A DNA stretch of 64,000 nucleotides from Sialis fuliginosa (taxonomy: Eukaryota; Arthropoda; Insecta; Megaloptera; Sialidae): contig OY540814.1 in NCBI GenBank assembly GCA_961205875.1, positions 26,790,151 through 26,854,150 on the forward strand. The letters are read 5' to 3'. The notes beneath the pieces are model-generated. The model was given only the letters and a program-made list of their open reading frames with translations. It made no database searches and was not told the origin of the DNA. Below, piece after piece: positions 23,801-35,341 of this stretch (within the stretch, counting starts at the first letter, position 1; the number at the start of each line of letters is the position of its first letter). The position numbers and the translations under genes were made by a program.

Positions 23801-24296
23801 GGCGGCTATTACACTATCAAAGAAATGTGATAAAATTTCTTTGATCAAAGAAATATGACAGTGTAATAAGTCAACTTTTATAATATTTACCTTAATAATA
23901 TTTCTATGATCATAGTTAATGACAGTCTCTTATATTTGATCAAATGTTTTTTGACAGATAAATCAAAATGGCGACTACCAAGTTATCACTGACAGTTACA
24001 GTTAATATATTAATATCAACATAATCCAGTATTATATGATAATCTTCTTATTGATTATAAAAACTGCAATACACAGTTGTAAATTCAAACCTTGATCGCG
24101 TCAACTGACGAACATCCACACATTGATTATCAAAATGCACCAAAAAAGAAGAAAATATCCCTAGATAATACTGAGAAAATATTATCAAATATTTTATGTA
24201 GTGTAATTGAACAAAATCTCATATTTTATCAAAGAAATATGATCAAATCTTTGTCAAAGAACTTTGACATATTTATTTGATAGTGTAATAGCCGCC
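23801..24296. mobile_element. PIF/Harbinger-type MITE (TAA duplication)
   Basis: TAA on both sides (23798-23800, 24297-24299) flanks GGCGGCTATTACACTATCAA and its inverse. An inner hairpin, ATTTCTTTGATCAAAGAAAT, lies near the left end. An open frame of 62 codons (24092-24280, no ATG) with a P-K-K-K-K basic stretch may be a decayed piece of an ancestral coding sequence. I cannot identify it. Confidence 0.75.
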
Positions 24297-24312
24297 TAAC
24301 TCACAGTCAATA

Positions 24313-24687
24313 AATTTTTACTTTCTTATACCTTGTATATGAAATATACAATAGTATCTATAAGTAAATATAGTGAAGCCGATTTTTTTTCGAAATCCGG
24401 ATTTTGATGGAATTATCAATTTCGACCTTCCCTGAATCCATTCTGACTATTTTCGCCATGATGTCTGTGTGTCTGTCTGTCTGTAAGCGCTGTAACTCAA
24501 ATACGACAAATCGTAGAAGGATGAAATTTTGTATTTAAGATTAATTTTTGTCTGGGAAGAAAACGTCCTATTTTTGAAAACGATACGGATGTTTACCTAC
24601 GTCGATTTTTGAATTTTTCGAATTACTTTGAAACAGTGCGAAATAGAGAAAAATGGTCAAGTTAAAAATTGTAGGTAATATCAATAT
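24313..24687 (+). repeat. TATACCTTG dispersed repeat, copy 1
   Basis: TTTTTACTTTCTTATACCTTG, then TCCATTCTGACTATTTTCGCCATGATGTCTG with GTCTGTCTGTCTG, CAAATACGACAAATCGTAGAAGG, and the end GGTAATATCAATAT. It matches 54904-55200 in the same orientation. The next base begins the 116-bp palindrome. Confidence 0.55.
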
Positions 24688-24803
24688 GTTATCGGCCAAC
24701 GTTTCGTCACAGATTGCAGTGGACATCTTCAGGGCTCTTCTAAAAGTGCAGAAGAGCCCTGAAGATGTCCACTGTAATGTATGACGAAACGTTGGCCGAT
24801 AAC
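24688..24803. repeat. 116-bp palindrome of the GAAGATGTCCACTG family
   Basis: GTTATCGGCCAACGTTTCGTCA...GGGCTCTTCT, an ~8-nt spacer, then the inverse arm. The arms are about 54 bp. It is followed to 24850 by GACGCAGCTTACACCCAGAAGCCAAGATCC, the tail shared with the 51.5- and 61.2-kb copies. Confidence 0.6.
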
Positions 24804-25514
24804 ACGATAAAGTCGACGCAGCTTACACCCAGAAGCCAAGATCCATATGGTCAGATAGACTTCTGAAGTGCTGATGTATAATATAATAATATTCAAATAA
24901 AATAATATTTTGAAAATTTGATAAGAAAGTATATAATATTGTATATAGTTGTTTTATTTGTTTCTTTCAAAAGATGCTATCTTTTTAGAAAAAAACATGC
25001 ATTCGAACTTTATTCTTTAAAAGTGAAGTTACCTTTTTGCCCTCGGTAAAACTGACTAGAAAAATGACTTATGGTAAAGAAAACTTAGATACGACCCTAT
25101 CTTAAATATTTAAATTTTCTATTTCGTAAAAGAAACAATAAGAATCATAATACGTTTGTAAATGTAAAAAACACAAACACTTTTTAGAATATTTTCACTT
25201 CAAAACCCACACGCTAACAATAATAGTCAAGAATAAAGTATGCATGTTTCAGAAAGATTTTGGCAATTCAGACGTCTTATTTTTACACAGAAAAGCATAG
25301 AAATTACATAAAAATATTTTAAATAGAAAATTCTATAAATAATATTATTATTTATAATTTTTTTTATGAATTAGTTTGTAATACAAACAAATGATTTAAG
25401 TTTTAAGTATGCAATTTTAAGGTCCACTCAAAGTTAAAGTTGGATTTGAAAGATTTTTCCCGTAAATTATGAATTATTCGTATCTTTCGAAAAGATGTGC
25501 TATCAAAAATTATA

Positions 25515-25905
25515 AATTATAAATTTCAAGATATCTCAAGAACGACACATGTTACGTGAAAATTTTATAAAATATTTTTTGTAGAGCATTAAATTTCCTA
25601 TAATATAGGTCTACAACGTTTGTTGTAAAATATTCCCCTACAAAGATTTATCTCAATTTATTTTAAAAATTCGTGTTTTGTTTTTCTAAATTGATATTTG
25701 CTTGAATATATTAAATGTCATTTTGACGTTTTAAAATTTCGAACTAATATTTTTTAGTAAAATTGTATAAAAATTAAATGGTTAACCAATTCCAGGCAAT
25801 TTATATAAACACTATCGGTTTTTATTTAAATTGTTGAATAATTAACTTTTGGTGAATTTAGCACGAGGAAGCACTGTGCATTTACTTGGCAGATGTTGTT
25901 TTTAA
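25515..25905 (+). repeat. GCTTCCTCG-ended dispersed repeat, right half
   Basis: It begins at TTTCAAGATATCTCAAGAAC and continues to TTTAGCACGAGGAAGCACTG, followed by TGCATTTACTTGGCAGATG. The left GACA-containing half is missing. Confidence 0.6.
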
Positions 25906-26551
25906 AAATAACTTGTAACGTGAAAATAAAGCCTACTCTATACAAAACAACAATATCACATGATAATACATCACAATGAAGTTAGCAGTAATTAGATCTT
26001 TCAGAGAAAAATCAAGGCATCAATCATGTAACAATTCGTATGAGTTTACTCACTTCATAACAGATTCATCTCGCTTCATCACACGCCTAATAACTACACA
26101 TCTTTATCTGATGTGGGGAAAATAGCGTAAAATACTTCACAATTTCACGACACTAGAGAAAGACACATAGTTATCTGGCGTGAAATGAACAATCCCGAAT
26201 TTCGTGCGAGTTATATTATGATTGATGCCTAGCACTATATGATATAGTTATTTGTATATAAACGACAAATAAATCTTCGAAAACTAACTGTAAAATAAAC
26301 TTAGTTCTCAAGTAATTTTGTGTTGAATATTATACAAAGAAAACTAACAAGTGAAATAAGTTTTGCTGACTGAGATTATGTTTATTTTAGTTGTAATAAC
26401 AACCACTTATGACAATTCAAAGCGGTTTTTTCGCGTTGATTGCAGCGTTTTGAGAAATGTATTTTTCCGTTGATTTCGTGAGATGAATTCAAAAAAGTAG
26501 TAGGGACAAGATTTGCATTTAAGGTGTTTATGGTTTATTTTGTTTGATAAT

Positions 26552-27210
26552 TGCTTCCTCGCAATATCGAAGATACGAGAAGCTTTGTGATCGTTTTAGA
26601 ATCAGACAAAAAAAATGTTCTCCGATTTCAAAATTTTAAATTTATCTATCCGTTTCTCGTCAAGACAAACACTTTTCGTTCCGTGTCTGTCTGTCTGTGT
26701 GTTCGTCCGTCTGTCCCCTGAATCCTTGTCATACGTATAACTTATTAACCACTGAACCGATATTATTGAAACTTGGTCGGATGGTTGGGTCTGGCTTGAG
26801 GACGGTCCCATTTCAAAATCATCAAAATCGTATGTAAGGGGGAGGGGTGGCGTTCCAAAATTTTTTTTTTCAAGATATCTCAAGAACGATACATGTTACG
26901 TAAAATTTTTATAGGATCTTTTTTGTAGAGCATTTAATTTTCTATAATATGGGTCTACAACGTTTGTTGCAAAATACTCCCTTACAAAGATTTATCTCAA
27001 TTTATTTTTAAAAATCGTGTTTTTTTCTTAAATTGATATTTACTTTGATATATTAACTGTCATTTTGACGTTTGCATAAATATAGGTTTATAAAAATAAG
27101 CAATTTATCTGAGCATCGGTTTTTATTTAAATTGTTCAATAATTAATTAATTATCTTTGGTGAATTTAGCACGAGGAAGCACTGTGCATTTACTTGGCAA
27201 TGTTTTTTTG
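26552..27210 (+). repeat. GCTTCCTCG-ended dispersed repeat, near full-length copy
   Basis: It starts TTGCTTCCTCGCAATATCGA and ends TTAGCACGAGGAAGCACTGT, so the last ten bases at each end (TGCTTCCTCG) are inverted repeats. Inside it has a CTGTCTGTCTGTGTG tract, then AACCACTGAACCGATATTATTG, AAGGGGGAGGGGTG, CAAGATATCTCAAGAACGA and ACAAAGATTTATCTCAATTT. No coding capacity was seen; the open frame across it is only a by-product of the repeat. Confidence 0.65.
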
Positions 27211-27239
27211 TATTTCTTACCGAAATTTGAAAAAGGAAC

Positions 27240-27590
27240 ACATGAAATCAACTGTTTGTCACATCTTTCTAGATATTGAACCATTTGACCTAGAAAGCTG
27301 TGATTTGGCATATTTTTAGTAAATTGCAGGCCAAAATAATAGACCTTGATGCAATTTTAGGTTTTGATGCTTTTAAAGAGGGGCAAATAGGTTACCCAAA
27401 AATTTGTGAACATATGGTGTTTTTTATAAGGACCTACCGGGTCCAAAAAATCTATAAACTTATTGGAACACCAAACGAACATATGGTGTGAATATGGTTT
27501 CGATACGTTCAGTGGTTTAGGCCTGATGAGAACACATACATACGCACCGACGTTTTTATATATTATATTATTTTATATTACAAAGTTTTA
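27240..27590 (+). repeat. 3' end of a dispersed retroposon-like repeat
   Basis: It ends with GTTCAGTGGTTTAGGCCTGATGAGAACACATACATACGCACC, a type of tail shared by many insect repeats. CATATGGTGT occurs twice (27412 and 27480). The open frame here is not convincing. Confidence 0.3.
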
Positions 27591-27749
27591 AAACCACTGG
27601 TTTAGTTTGTAGATTACTTTCTTAGTTTTTTTTTGTTTTATATTTATAATACCGAAATCTGATATACTCGGAAGATATATTTATTCGTTTTTCTTTATAC
27701 CCGGCTTATCCCCATCTCTCCCCTATTGAACTAAGTAATGTAAATGTCT

Positions 27750-28085
27750 GTCTATGTCATTTAAATACGAGCCATTATATTTACCTACGCTTTGAGCGAC
27801 GTAGTGCATAGCTAGAACTAATTCGCGTCGGCTCCATTGCAGTAGAAAACTGATGCAAATAAACGCTTTACTTGCGAGAGGTGATCCGCATCTACATAGA
27901 TGCAGCAGCGCCAGTGAAATGTTGTTGCATCGCGGAAGCTGGGTGAACAGTTTTTTGTACGACCGCACGCAAAAAAGGTATGCACTAACTCGATTATGGG
28001 CAGGGACGGAATACAAATATATTATAAGTCATAGTAAGCTTGCGCTAGTACGGAAGCAGTTAATCTGGTTCGACGTAAAAGGCGG
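27750..28085. other. GC-richer single-copy-looking block
   Basis: GC content is well above the surroundings, with GAGCGACGTAGTGC, an octamer ATGCAAAT at 27853, the hairpin-prone GATGCAGCAGC/GTTGTTGCATC, and a donor-like AAAAAAGGTATGC at about 27972. Overlapping frames of 97 (minus) and 87 codons (plus) are open, but neither resembles a family I know. It may be a promoter/5' exon or a decayed gene. Confidence 0.25.
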
Positions 28086-28119
28086 ACGTTTGATATTTTA
28101 CGTGATATTTTTTTAATTT

Positions 28120-29441
28120 GGTTTAAATCAATATTGAAATATCAGTATCCATTAAAGATTATATTCTAGGGTGGAGTGAAAAAATTTTTTTTTAGAATCT
28201 TCGAAACGCTATATGCGCAAAATGTGCATTTGTATATCCTTAAAACACCTTATGAAGGAATTTGTAATTGAATATCATCCTGAGGTTCCTAAATGATTTT
28301 CTTTATTAGAAAAAAACACAAATTTTTGGGCATTATGTATATCTCATTAACGGGGTAAGATATTTGAATGCGCAATAGTTTAAATTAAAGAGACATTCAG
28401 TACCTTTAAAATGATATATAACAGTCAAACATTTATTATAGTTAATTGTTTGAAAAATGCTCTCAAAATAAGATTTAAAAAAAAATGATTAACTATAAAA
28501 AAAATTTAGTTTTTGGGTAGAAATAACTTCTTAAAAATTGACTAAAATATTGAATCACAATAAAAATTTTTTGAAAATGAAATTTCGTATACAGATTTAA
28601 TAACAGTAAATGAAGGTAAAATTTTAAAAACCTGACAATTTTTTGAACATGCATCGATTTGTATGAAAATTTAAGATTAAGCTCGTCTTACCCTCTACTT
28701 TAAAAGTGACCCTATGCCAATGTGTGCTTTTTATTTTTTAAGGGTGAAAACAACCCCTATTTATAAAAAATGAGAAAACTGAGGATTAAAGCATTTAATA
28801 GATATATTCAGTAGATAAGTTTGTAAGCGACAAAATTAATTAATTATAAATTTAAATGCAAAAAGTTTGTATAAAACAGGGATGTCATAGTTTTTATGTT
28901 TTACATAGGTACCTTGAGATTGTGATGCTTATAATGTCAGTACTGAACTAGTAATAAAAAAAGTTGTTAATATATGTAATAATCTAACATTACTAATCGA
29001 GAATAGGAAAGGTTTCGTGGGCTAAATGTCCCAGATCTGAGTAAAAAATCGGTTTCTAGTCCGCCTTGTGATTATATCTGAAGCAAAAAAACATTTGTTG
29101 TAACGGATTACCGCTGTAGATGTCGGAAAATGTTTGCTGCATAATGTTACGAGGAAGACGTAATTGTTTTGATAAAAAATTTATACCGGCTTTGTAATGG
29201 TAATTAATTTTTTTTGTTAAATTATGAGATTGGGAAGATTAAAGATGTGGTGAAATAAGTGATTTAAGTTTATTATATTTTAATTTATATGCAGATGAAA
29301 ACAGCGGTTCTCGAAATTTTTTAACTTACAATCATATGACAATTTCAAAAAATAAAAAATATGTGTTTACTAGAAATTTGGTATCTTTGGGACGCAACTG
29401 TTTATTGTAGATTTAATGTATTTTGTTTTTTTTTTAAATTC
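28120..29441. other. AT-rich DNA, nothing supported
   Basis: No element boundaries or coding features could be found. Confidence 0.35.
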
Positions 29442-29698
29442 CATTTTCAGAAAAAAATGTTTCAGGTAAAAGTTGCTTATTTTTCCTCGTAAATTATGAA
29501 TGCAAAAAAAATACAGGTTTAGATTTGAAAAAGAAAATTTGAACCTGAAAACCCATTAAGGTGACCTTTTTAAGGTCAACCCATATTGTTAGTATTGAGC
29601 TTCCTCGAAACCATGAAACTTTTGTATGAAAATTTTCTCTGAAAATTCGTTATTTTGGAAATGATCCGCTGGAAGTCTTTAAAAAAACACCCGGTATA
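29442..29698 (-). repeat. Dispersed repeat shared with 2.4 kb
   Basis: Inverted copy, ending AAAACACCCGGTATAGAT (reverse: TATACCGGGTGTTTT, a common start of such insect repeats). Confidence 0.55.
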
Positions 29699-29802
29699 GA
29701 TATTTATAGAAATCAGGCGCACGAATCTAGTATATATAAATAAATAGGTAAATATATAAAAAAAATTACTATTCTTCTTTTACAAAAATTCATGCTAAAA
29801 TA

Positions 29803-30271
29803 CACCTATCCCCCCGATTTACACGGCACTTGTTTTACACGATTTCGCTTTTACACGATTTATAAATTGAGTTTTAAAAAAAAACTAGTAAAAATATTTA
29901 TTCCGCTCCATATACGCCTATACAAAGATTTGATGGCATTTTTTAATTTTTTTCCTGATGAAAAGAACAGGGAATTCCCAGGCTTGTAAAATATACATTT
30001 AGGGGAATCCCGGTAATCTTCATCATTGTTCCTAATGTAAAATAAATTAAATATCTACTTATATTACTTTCATATGTTTGTTGTTTTATGAACTAAGAAC
30101 AATTTTGAGTTTTCCAAGATGTTTGACTTTTGTTTTACTTAAATAAATTACTGAATCATGCACATTTTGTTTTTTTTTTTCGTTTTATACGATTTTACTT
30201 AACAAAATTCAAGATTTCAGTTTACACGGTTTTGTGCAGAACGTATCTACCGTGTAAATCGGGGGTAGGTG
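29803..30271. mobile_element. TA-flanked MITE, CACCTATCCCCCCGATTTAC ends
   Basis: TA flanks CACCTATCCCCCCGATTTAC and the inverse GTAAATCGGGGGTAGGTG, with ACACGG continuing the match inward. TTTACACGATTT motifs repeat near both ends. 469 bp. Tc1/mariner/pogo-type by its target site. Confidence 0.7.
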
Positions 30272-30803
30272 TAAATGCAAATATCATTAAAAAAATTATT
30301 TAGTTTCAGTAGCAATTTGATACAAGAAATCTGGTTATAAGCTATGTCTTTTTGCTCGAAATATTCTTAGTGTAATACAAATATGAATACCAACCAAAAA
30401 CATGCTATGTAGACATTATGTATATTCAAAGTCTCGTCGACTTAATGTACTCTTACAAAGTGTCACCATAATGCAGTTTCCAGTTTTATGAATATGCATA
30501 TTTATATATGATAATCCGCAAAGAAATATACTCTATACATACAGAACGTATGAATATCTAATTATAACTTCAGGGACGACGCAAAGTTAAATGCGGGCTT
30601 CAAAAACATTCTTCTCTTGAAAGTAAGTAGGTATGTTTTTAATAAAATCAATTTAACAAATATGTATATAGTACATTTAATTCTTTTATGTTGCCCTTTT
30701 AAGATGCTCAATTTCAAACCTTTCTCTGTATCTCTTGAACGTTTGAATTTTAAGAATAAAAATATAATATACAATTTTTCACTGGGTATGTTTCCAACAT
30801 ATA

Positions 30804-31445
30804 CAGTGTATTCCAAGTTGATTAAGCCATAGGAAATTTAACATGGAGACAATTAGAAGTGTTATTAACCTTTGATCGAATTTAACGATGTGTCATTGGT
30901 GCAATTTGAAATGCCGCCACAAAATTTAATAAAATTGTCATCAGTATTTTGTTTTCAATTTTATATCTGTCAAAATCATAAAAATAATCATAATTAAAAC
31001 ATTTTAATCGCAGAATTTGTAACTCATTAGTGCAAGTAACGGATTAAACTATTAATTAATTATACATTTGTAATTTTATCTTGGATGTTTTATTTAATTT
31101 TATTACCTATGCTTGAAATATGAAGTATTGGTTAGTTCTCAAATTCGACGCTAAATAAATAACACCTAAATGTATCCATTTGCAATTTTTCTTTAATCGT
31201 GTACTAGTTAATTATAATATCAGAATGAATAATGTCTTAATTATTCTGCGATTACAATAAATATTACTAATTTTTGACAGATACAAAAATGAAAACAAAA
31301 TACTAATGACAATTTTATAAAATTTTGTGGCGGCATTTCAAAATGCACCAATAATATATCGTTAAATTTGACCAAAGGCTACTACAACATTTCTAATTGT
31401 CCCTATGTTAAATTTCCTATGGCTTAATCAACTTGGAATACACTG
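30804..31445. mobile_element. Tc1/mariner-type MITE, long copy
   Basis: It has the same termini and arms as the 15.7-kb copy with flanking TA, but the middle is longer (642 bp). A second inverted set inside (TTTAATCGCAGAATTTG / ATTCTGCGATTACAATAA) is lacking in the short copy. One is a deletion derivative or the other carries an insertion. Confidence 0.75.
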
Positions 31446-31723
31446 TATATTAATTTGTATGTTTTAGCGTATTTTATAATTGCAGATAAATAAAAATGGT
31501 TTCTTGATGTATTTTGAAACGTAGATACAAAAAGCGTTGTTGTTTACGTCTGCTGTTACTCGAAATGAAGAATAAGGAAATACGACATCGCTCATTACGA
31601 ACATAAAACAAATACTTGTTAATGATAAAGTTTAGGAAGACGTTATATTTAGAATATCGTCAATGTAGATGTGATTAATCATGATTACAAAATGCTCATT
31701 GTTTAATTAATATTTAATTTATT

Positions 31724-31996
31724 ACTTCCATGTTCTGAAAGAAATGGAAGTATTGTAATACCATCGAAAAATCGTGTCTGAGAAAATGACAAATTCTGAT
31801 TGTACTAACTTCAAAACTTAAAGAAAAGTTAATTTCCGCATGGCGGCTGTGCGTGTGTCTGTGTGTCTGTGCGGATGTAGAATTTTCTTTCGTTCACGAT
31901 AACTACTGTAAAAATGCACCGATCTGAATTATTTTTGGGGAAAATGTTTGTCTTAGTGAGTACTCCAGACCTATTGATTTTGGTGCTAATCGGAAT
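31724..31996 (+). repeat. ATGGAAGTA dispersed repeat, copy 1
   Basis: TACTTCCATGTTCTGAAAGAAATGG, GAAAAATCGTGTCTGAGAAAATG, CGCATGGCGGCTGTGCGTGTG, GTTCACGATAACTACTG, and ending TTTTGGTGCTAATCGG. It matches 33228-33551 directly and 46148-46475 inverted. Confidence 0.6.
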
Positions 31997-34108
31997 TAAA
32001 TATTCCTTAAAAATCGGCAAAAGAAACGTTTTATAAAAATAAAAAAACAAGTCCTTTATTACAAGACAACATATGTATTATATCCACAGTATTTTTCACG
32101 AAAATGCTGACCAGGATACTGAGAAATTGACTGGACAAAGTACGATCTCGCTTACAACGTTAACTGCAGTTAATTGATACAACCTCAAATTAAGTTAAAA
32201 CATGTACATTATTTTATTTATTATATTTCAATTAATTACTATGACAAACGATGATGTGATCGGAATATAAATTCTCTACATTTTTTAAGAGTTTTGGTTT
32301 GACAGGAGAATGATGAAAAATTCGAAAGACAAAATTCAATAGAATATTTCTTAAAGAAAATATAAAAAAATTCAAAAATTATTTACACAATAAAAAATTA
32401 CCAATATTATAGATTACTACTGCAGTGTAAATTTTTTTAATACATTCAGAAACAATACTTATTTAGTCTGCTAACTTTTACTTTCGAAAAGTGACATACC
32501 AGAAGACAGAATTTTACATTTTAAGTGTTATTTTTTATAAAAAATATATTTCGAAACGGGGTTATTTTAAGGGGCATGCTAGGCGCAGTAATAGTTTACA
32601 GTTTCCATCTAGAAAAAATGTATTTTTCTAAAAATAAGTCGCGCCGTCCAAAATTCCCTCGTTTGTAGAACTACCCATATACTATGTTAACGACGAGTTA
32701 AACAATACTTATTAATTATGAGCAAATCTCAATATTCCTTTGTGTATCATAAATCCTTTCAAATCAACATGCGTGATTCATTAAACAACACAATCCATTC
32801 ACGATGAGGAACTAAAAATAAATTTCAAATTCAATTTATAAACAACACATAACAACGATAAGTACACCGTGAAATGAACACAGTTCTGTTCAAATGTAAT
32901 TCACCGTTACCTGGGTTCGACAAATACGCACTATTGAAAGCTCGTGGTTCGAAAACAAACAATATAAATGTCGATTCTGCTTTTGTGGGAACGTGGATAA
33001 AAATAGTGTGTTTAATCGCAGGATTAAAAAGGATAAATTAAACCCTTGTTTACGTTTACACTCTGTGAAATTTAATTAATATTTTTAGTGTGGAAAAAAC
33101 AGTTATTTTTTATTGTTCTGATTTTTATTGCAAACATTATTATGATCTGGGTGTGTATTTATTAACCGCCGTGCAATTGGATAGTAAAATATGATTGATT
33201 GATATTGTAAACGAATATATGAATCGTTTTTACTTCCATGTTCTGAAAGAAATGGAAGTATTGTAATACCGTCGAAAAATCGTGTCCGAGAAAATGACAA
33301 ATTCTGATTGTACTCACTTCAAAACTTAAAGAAAAGTTAATTTCCGCATGGCGGCTGTGCGTGTGTCTGTGTGTCAGGATATAGAATTTTTTTTCGTTCA
33401 CGATAACTGCTGTAAAAATGCACCGATCTGAATTATTTTTGGGGAAAATGTTTGTCTCAGTGAGTACTCCAGACCTATTGATTTTGGTGCTAATCGGATT
33501 TGGGGTTTTGGAAATATTTGAATTTCTGTAACTTTTTTCGTCTAAAAAGTGAACATTGCGAGTATTATCTCACTAATAATTTTGATAAGATTTGGTACAT
33601 TTGCAGTTCAATTGAATTTCGTATATTTCTGCTTAAATATAGTGTACATTTTTCTTTTCAGTTAAGAAAATATGGGCGCAAAAAACCTAGTTCTTCCAAT
33701 ATACTGTAACTTCAGCGGGATTGTATTTTAGTGCCAAAAAAATCCTGCAAATAGCAGGCTCGTTTAGACTCCACGCTTGTTAGCGGAAATGTCAACAAAG
33801 CTTGGTAAATGGCATCTAAATAGTTTTAATTCTGGTTTAATCATGGCTTTGTATGTCCTTACTGCCGCTAGTTGACATGTTCGTAGAGAATCCGAGCCAT
33901 GTAATTATAATACCTATGTAAAACCTATATTTGAAATATTCGTGATAGGTAAAAATTTCTTACATTGGAAATTATTTCACGAATAAAATTACCGGTAAAT
34001 ATATTACCGGAAATCCAGTTCGATCAATTACAAATTTCCTGTACAAATGTATTGTTTTTAATCTACTATTATGTAAAAGTTAAATTATAAATAAAGAAAA
34101 TTGTAAAA
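31997..34108. other. AT-rich DNA around the ATGGAAGTA repeat
   Basis: No gene seen. TTAAGGGGCATGCTAGGCGC at 32568 resembles a single TTAA-type transposon end, but I found no partner. Confidence 0.35.
33228..33551 (+). repeat. ATGGAAGTA dispersed repeat, copy 2
   Basis: Direct copy of 31724-31996, extending further right to AATTTCTGTAACTTTTTTCG and TCTAAAAAG. Confidence 0.6.
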
Positions 34109-34116
34109 GTAGATAC

Positions 34117-34829
34117 TAGAGCTGGGCGCGTGAGTAATTTTTGCTCACGATCACGCACGCTCACGAGAGAAATTTTTTTAGTCACGCCCGCTCACTCACA
34201 GTCACAAAAAAAAGTATTCACGATCACGCACGCTCACGAATACTATATTTTTACTCACGCCCGATCACGCACGACGGGTCACGCGCGTGACCCGATTTAA
34301 TGTAATTGTTGTAAATTAAATTTTGAAATGATGAAAATTAATGTTTTTACGTGAAATATATTGTGTGTATTTTATATTCATATTATTTCTTCTAAACTGC
34401 ATTCTAGTAAAAGAAATTACAAACAAAATAATAAGAAAATAAAGCTACAATGCATTTTTAAATCTTTTTTTGGTGTTCTGATATAGTTGGCAATACTGAC
34501 CATGTGAAAGAGCTTCCTAAAATAACATTTATTTTTCATACTATAAGTTTTAATGTCAAAATTCGTTTTAAAACATTATTATATTTATGCTTATTAGTTC
34601 AGATATTAAAAAAAAGATCAAATAAGTTTATAAAAAAATTATCTTCAAAATATACTCACGAACTCACGCACGAGAAAAATGTACTCACGCACGGTCACGC
34701 CCGATTGTTTTAATTTGACTCACGATCACGCCCGCTCACGATTCAATATTTGAAAATCGCTCACGTCACGTCGGGTCACAGCCGTGACCCAACGTGACCC
34801 GAAAAATTCACGGCCCGCGCCCAGCTCTA
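34117..34829. mobile_element. hAT MITE, TAGAGCTGGGCGCG ends
   Basis: It starts TAGAGCTGGGCGCG and ends CGCGCCCAGCTCTA, with an exact 8-bp duplication GTAGATAC (34109-34116, 34830-34837). The subterminal regions are filled with GCTCACGATCACGCACGC-type repeats in both orientations, likely transposase-binding motifs. No transposase; 713 bp. Confidence 0.85.
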
Positions 34830-35341
34830 GTAGATACTTACATCAAAAATAAAGTATTTTGTTACCAAAATGAGTAACAGTATTTATTTAAGCCTTTCAA
34901 ACTTTTACAAACATTTAAATAAACCAAATAAAGAGATTTTGTAAGTTTATTAAATAAATTTGATTAAAATTGATAAATAAAGTAAGTAACAAAACTTATT
35001 GTATTGTGTACGTATGTAGATGTAAATTTTTGTGCAAATAAAAAAGCTGTGATATTTTAATTGCAAATTTTCGTGAGATAAATTTAAATCAGTTTTACTT
35101 ATTTATCTAGAATTATTTCGCCCAGACGTACAAGAAATCTGAGTTTGTATTAAGAATTATGTTTTTGCACATTCACAGTTTAGTAATTTACATTATAAAA
35201 GCTTATTTTGCACTGTTGAAGAACGACAAATTTCATATCTTTCATGCTTTTTAGATACGTTTAAAATAATTACAGTAACTATACTTACATAAATAGTTTT
35301 TATTTTGAACGAATAAATTGAATGGACGAAAATATAAATAA

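Noticed and set aside
26602-26883. 93-codon minus-strand frame
   Set aside because: It lies wholly inside the GCTTCCTCG-ended repeat, with Q-T-D-R residues encoded by the GACA tract; other copies do not keep the frame.
31829-32050. 73-codon minus-strand frame and its relative at 33162-33401
   Set aside because: Both come from the ATGGAAGTA dispersed repeat (R-T-D-T-Q-T-H-A from the GTGTGTCTGTG tract).
32940-32960. tRNA B-box-like GGTTCGAAA
   Set aside because: No A box, acceptor stem or cloverleaf could be built around it.
34117-34829. CRISPR-like array because of repeated CTCACGATCACGC units
   Set aside because: Units are irregular, occur in both orientations, have no fixed spacers and lie between transposon ends in an insect genome.
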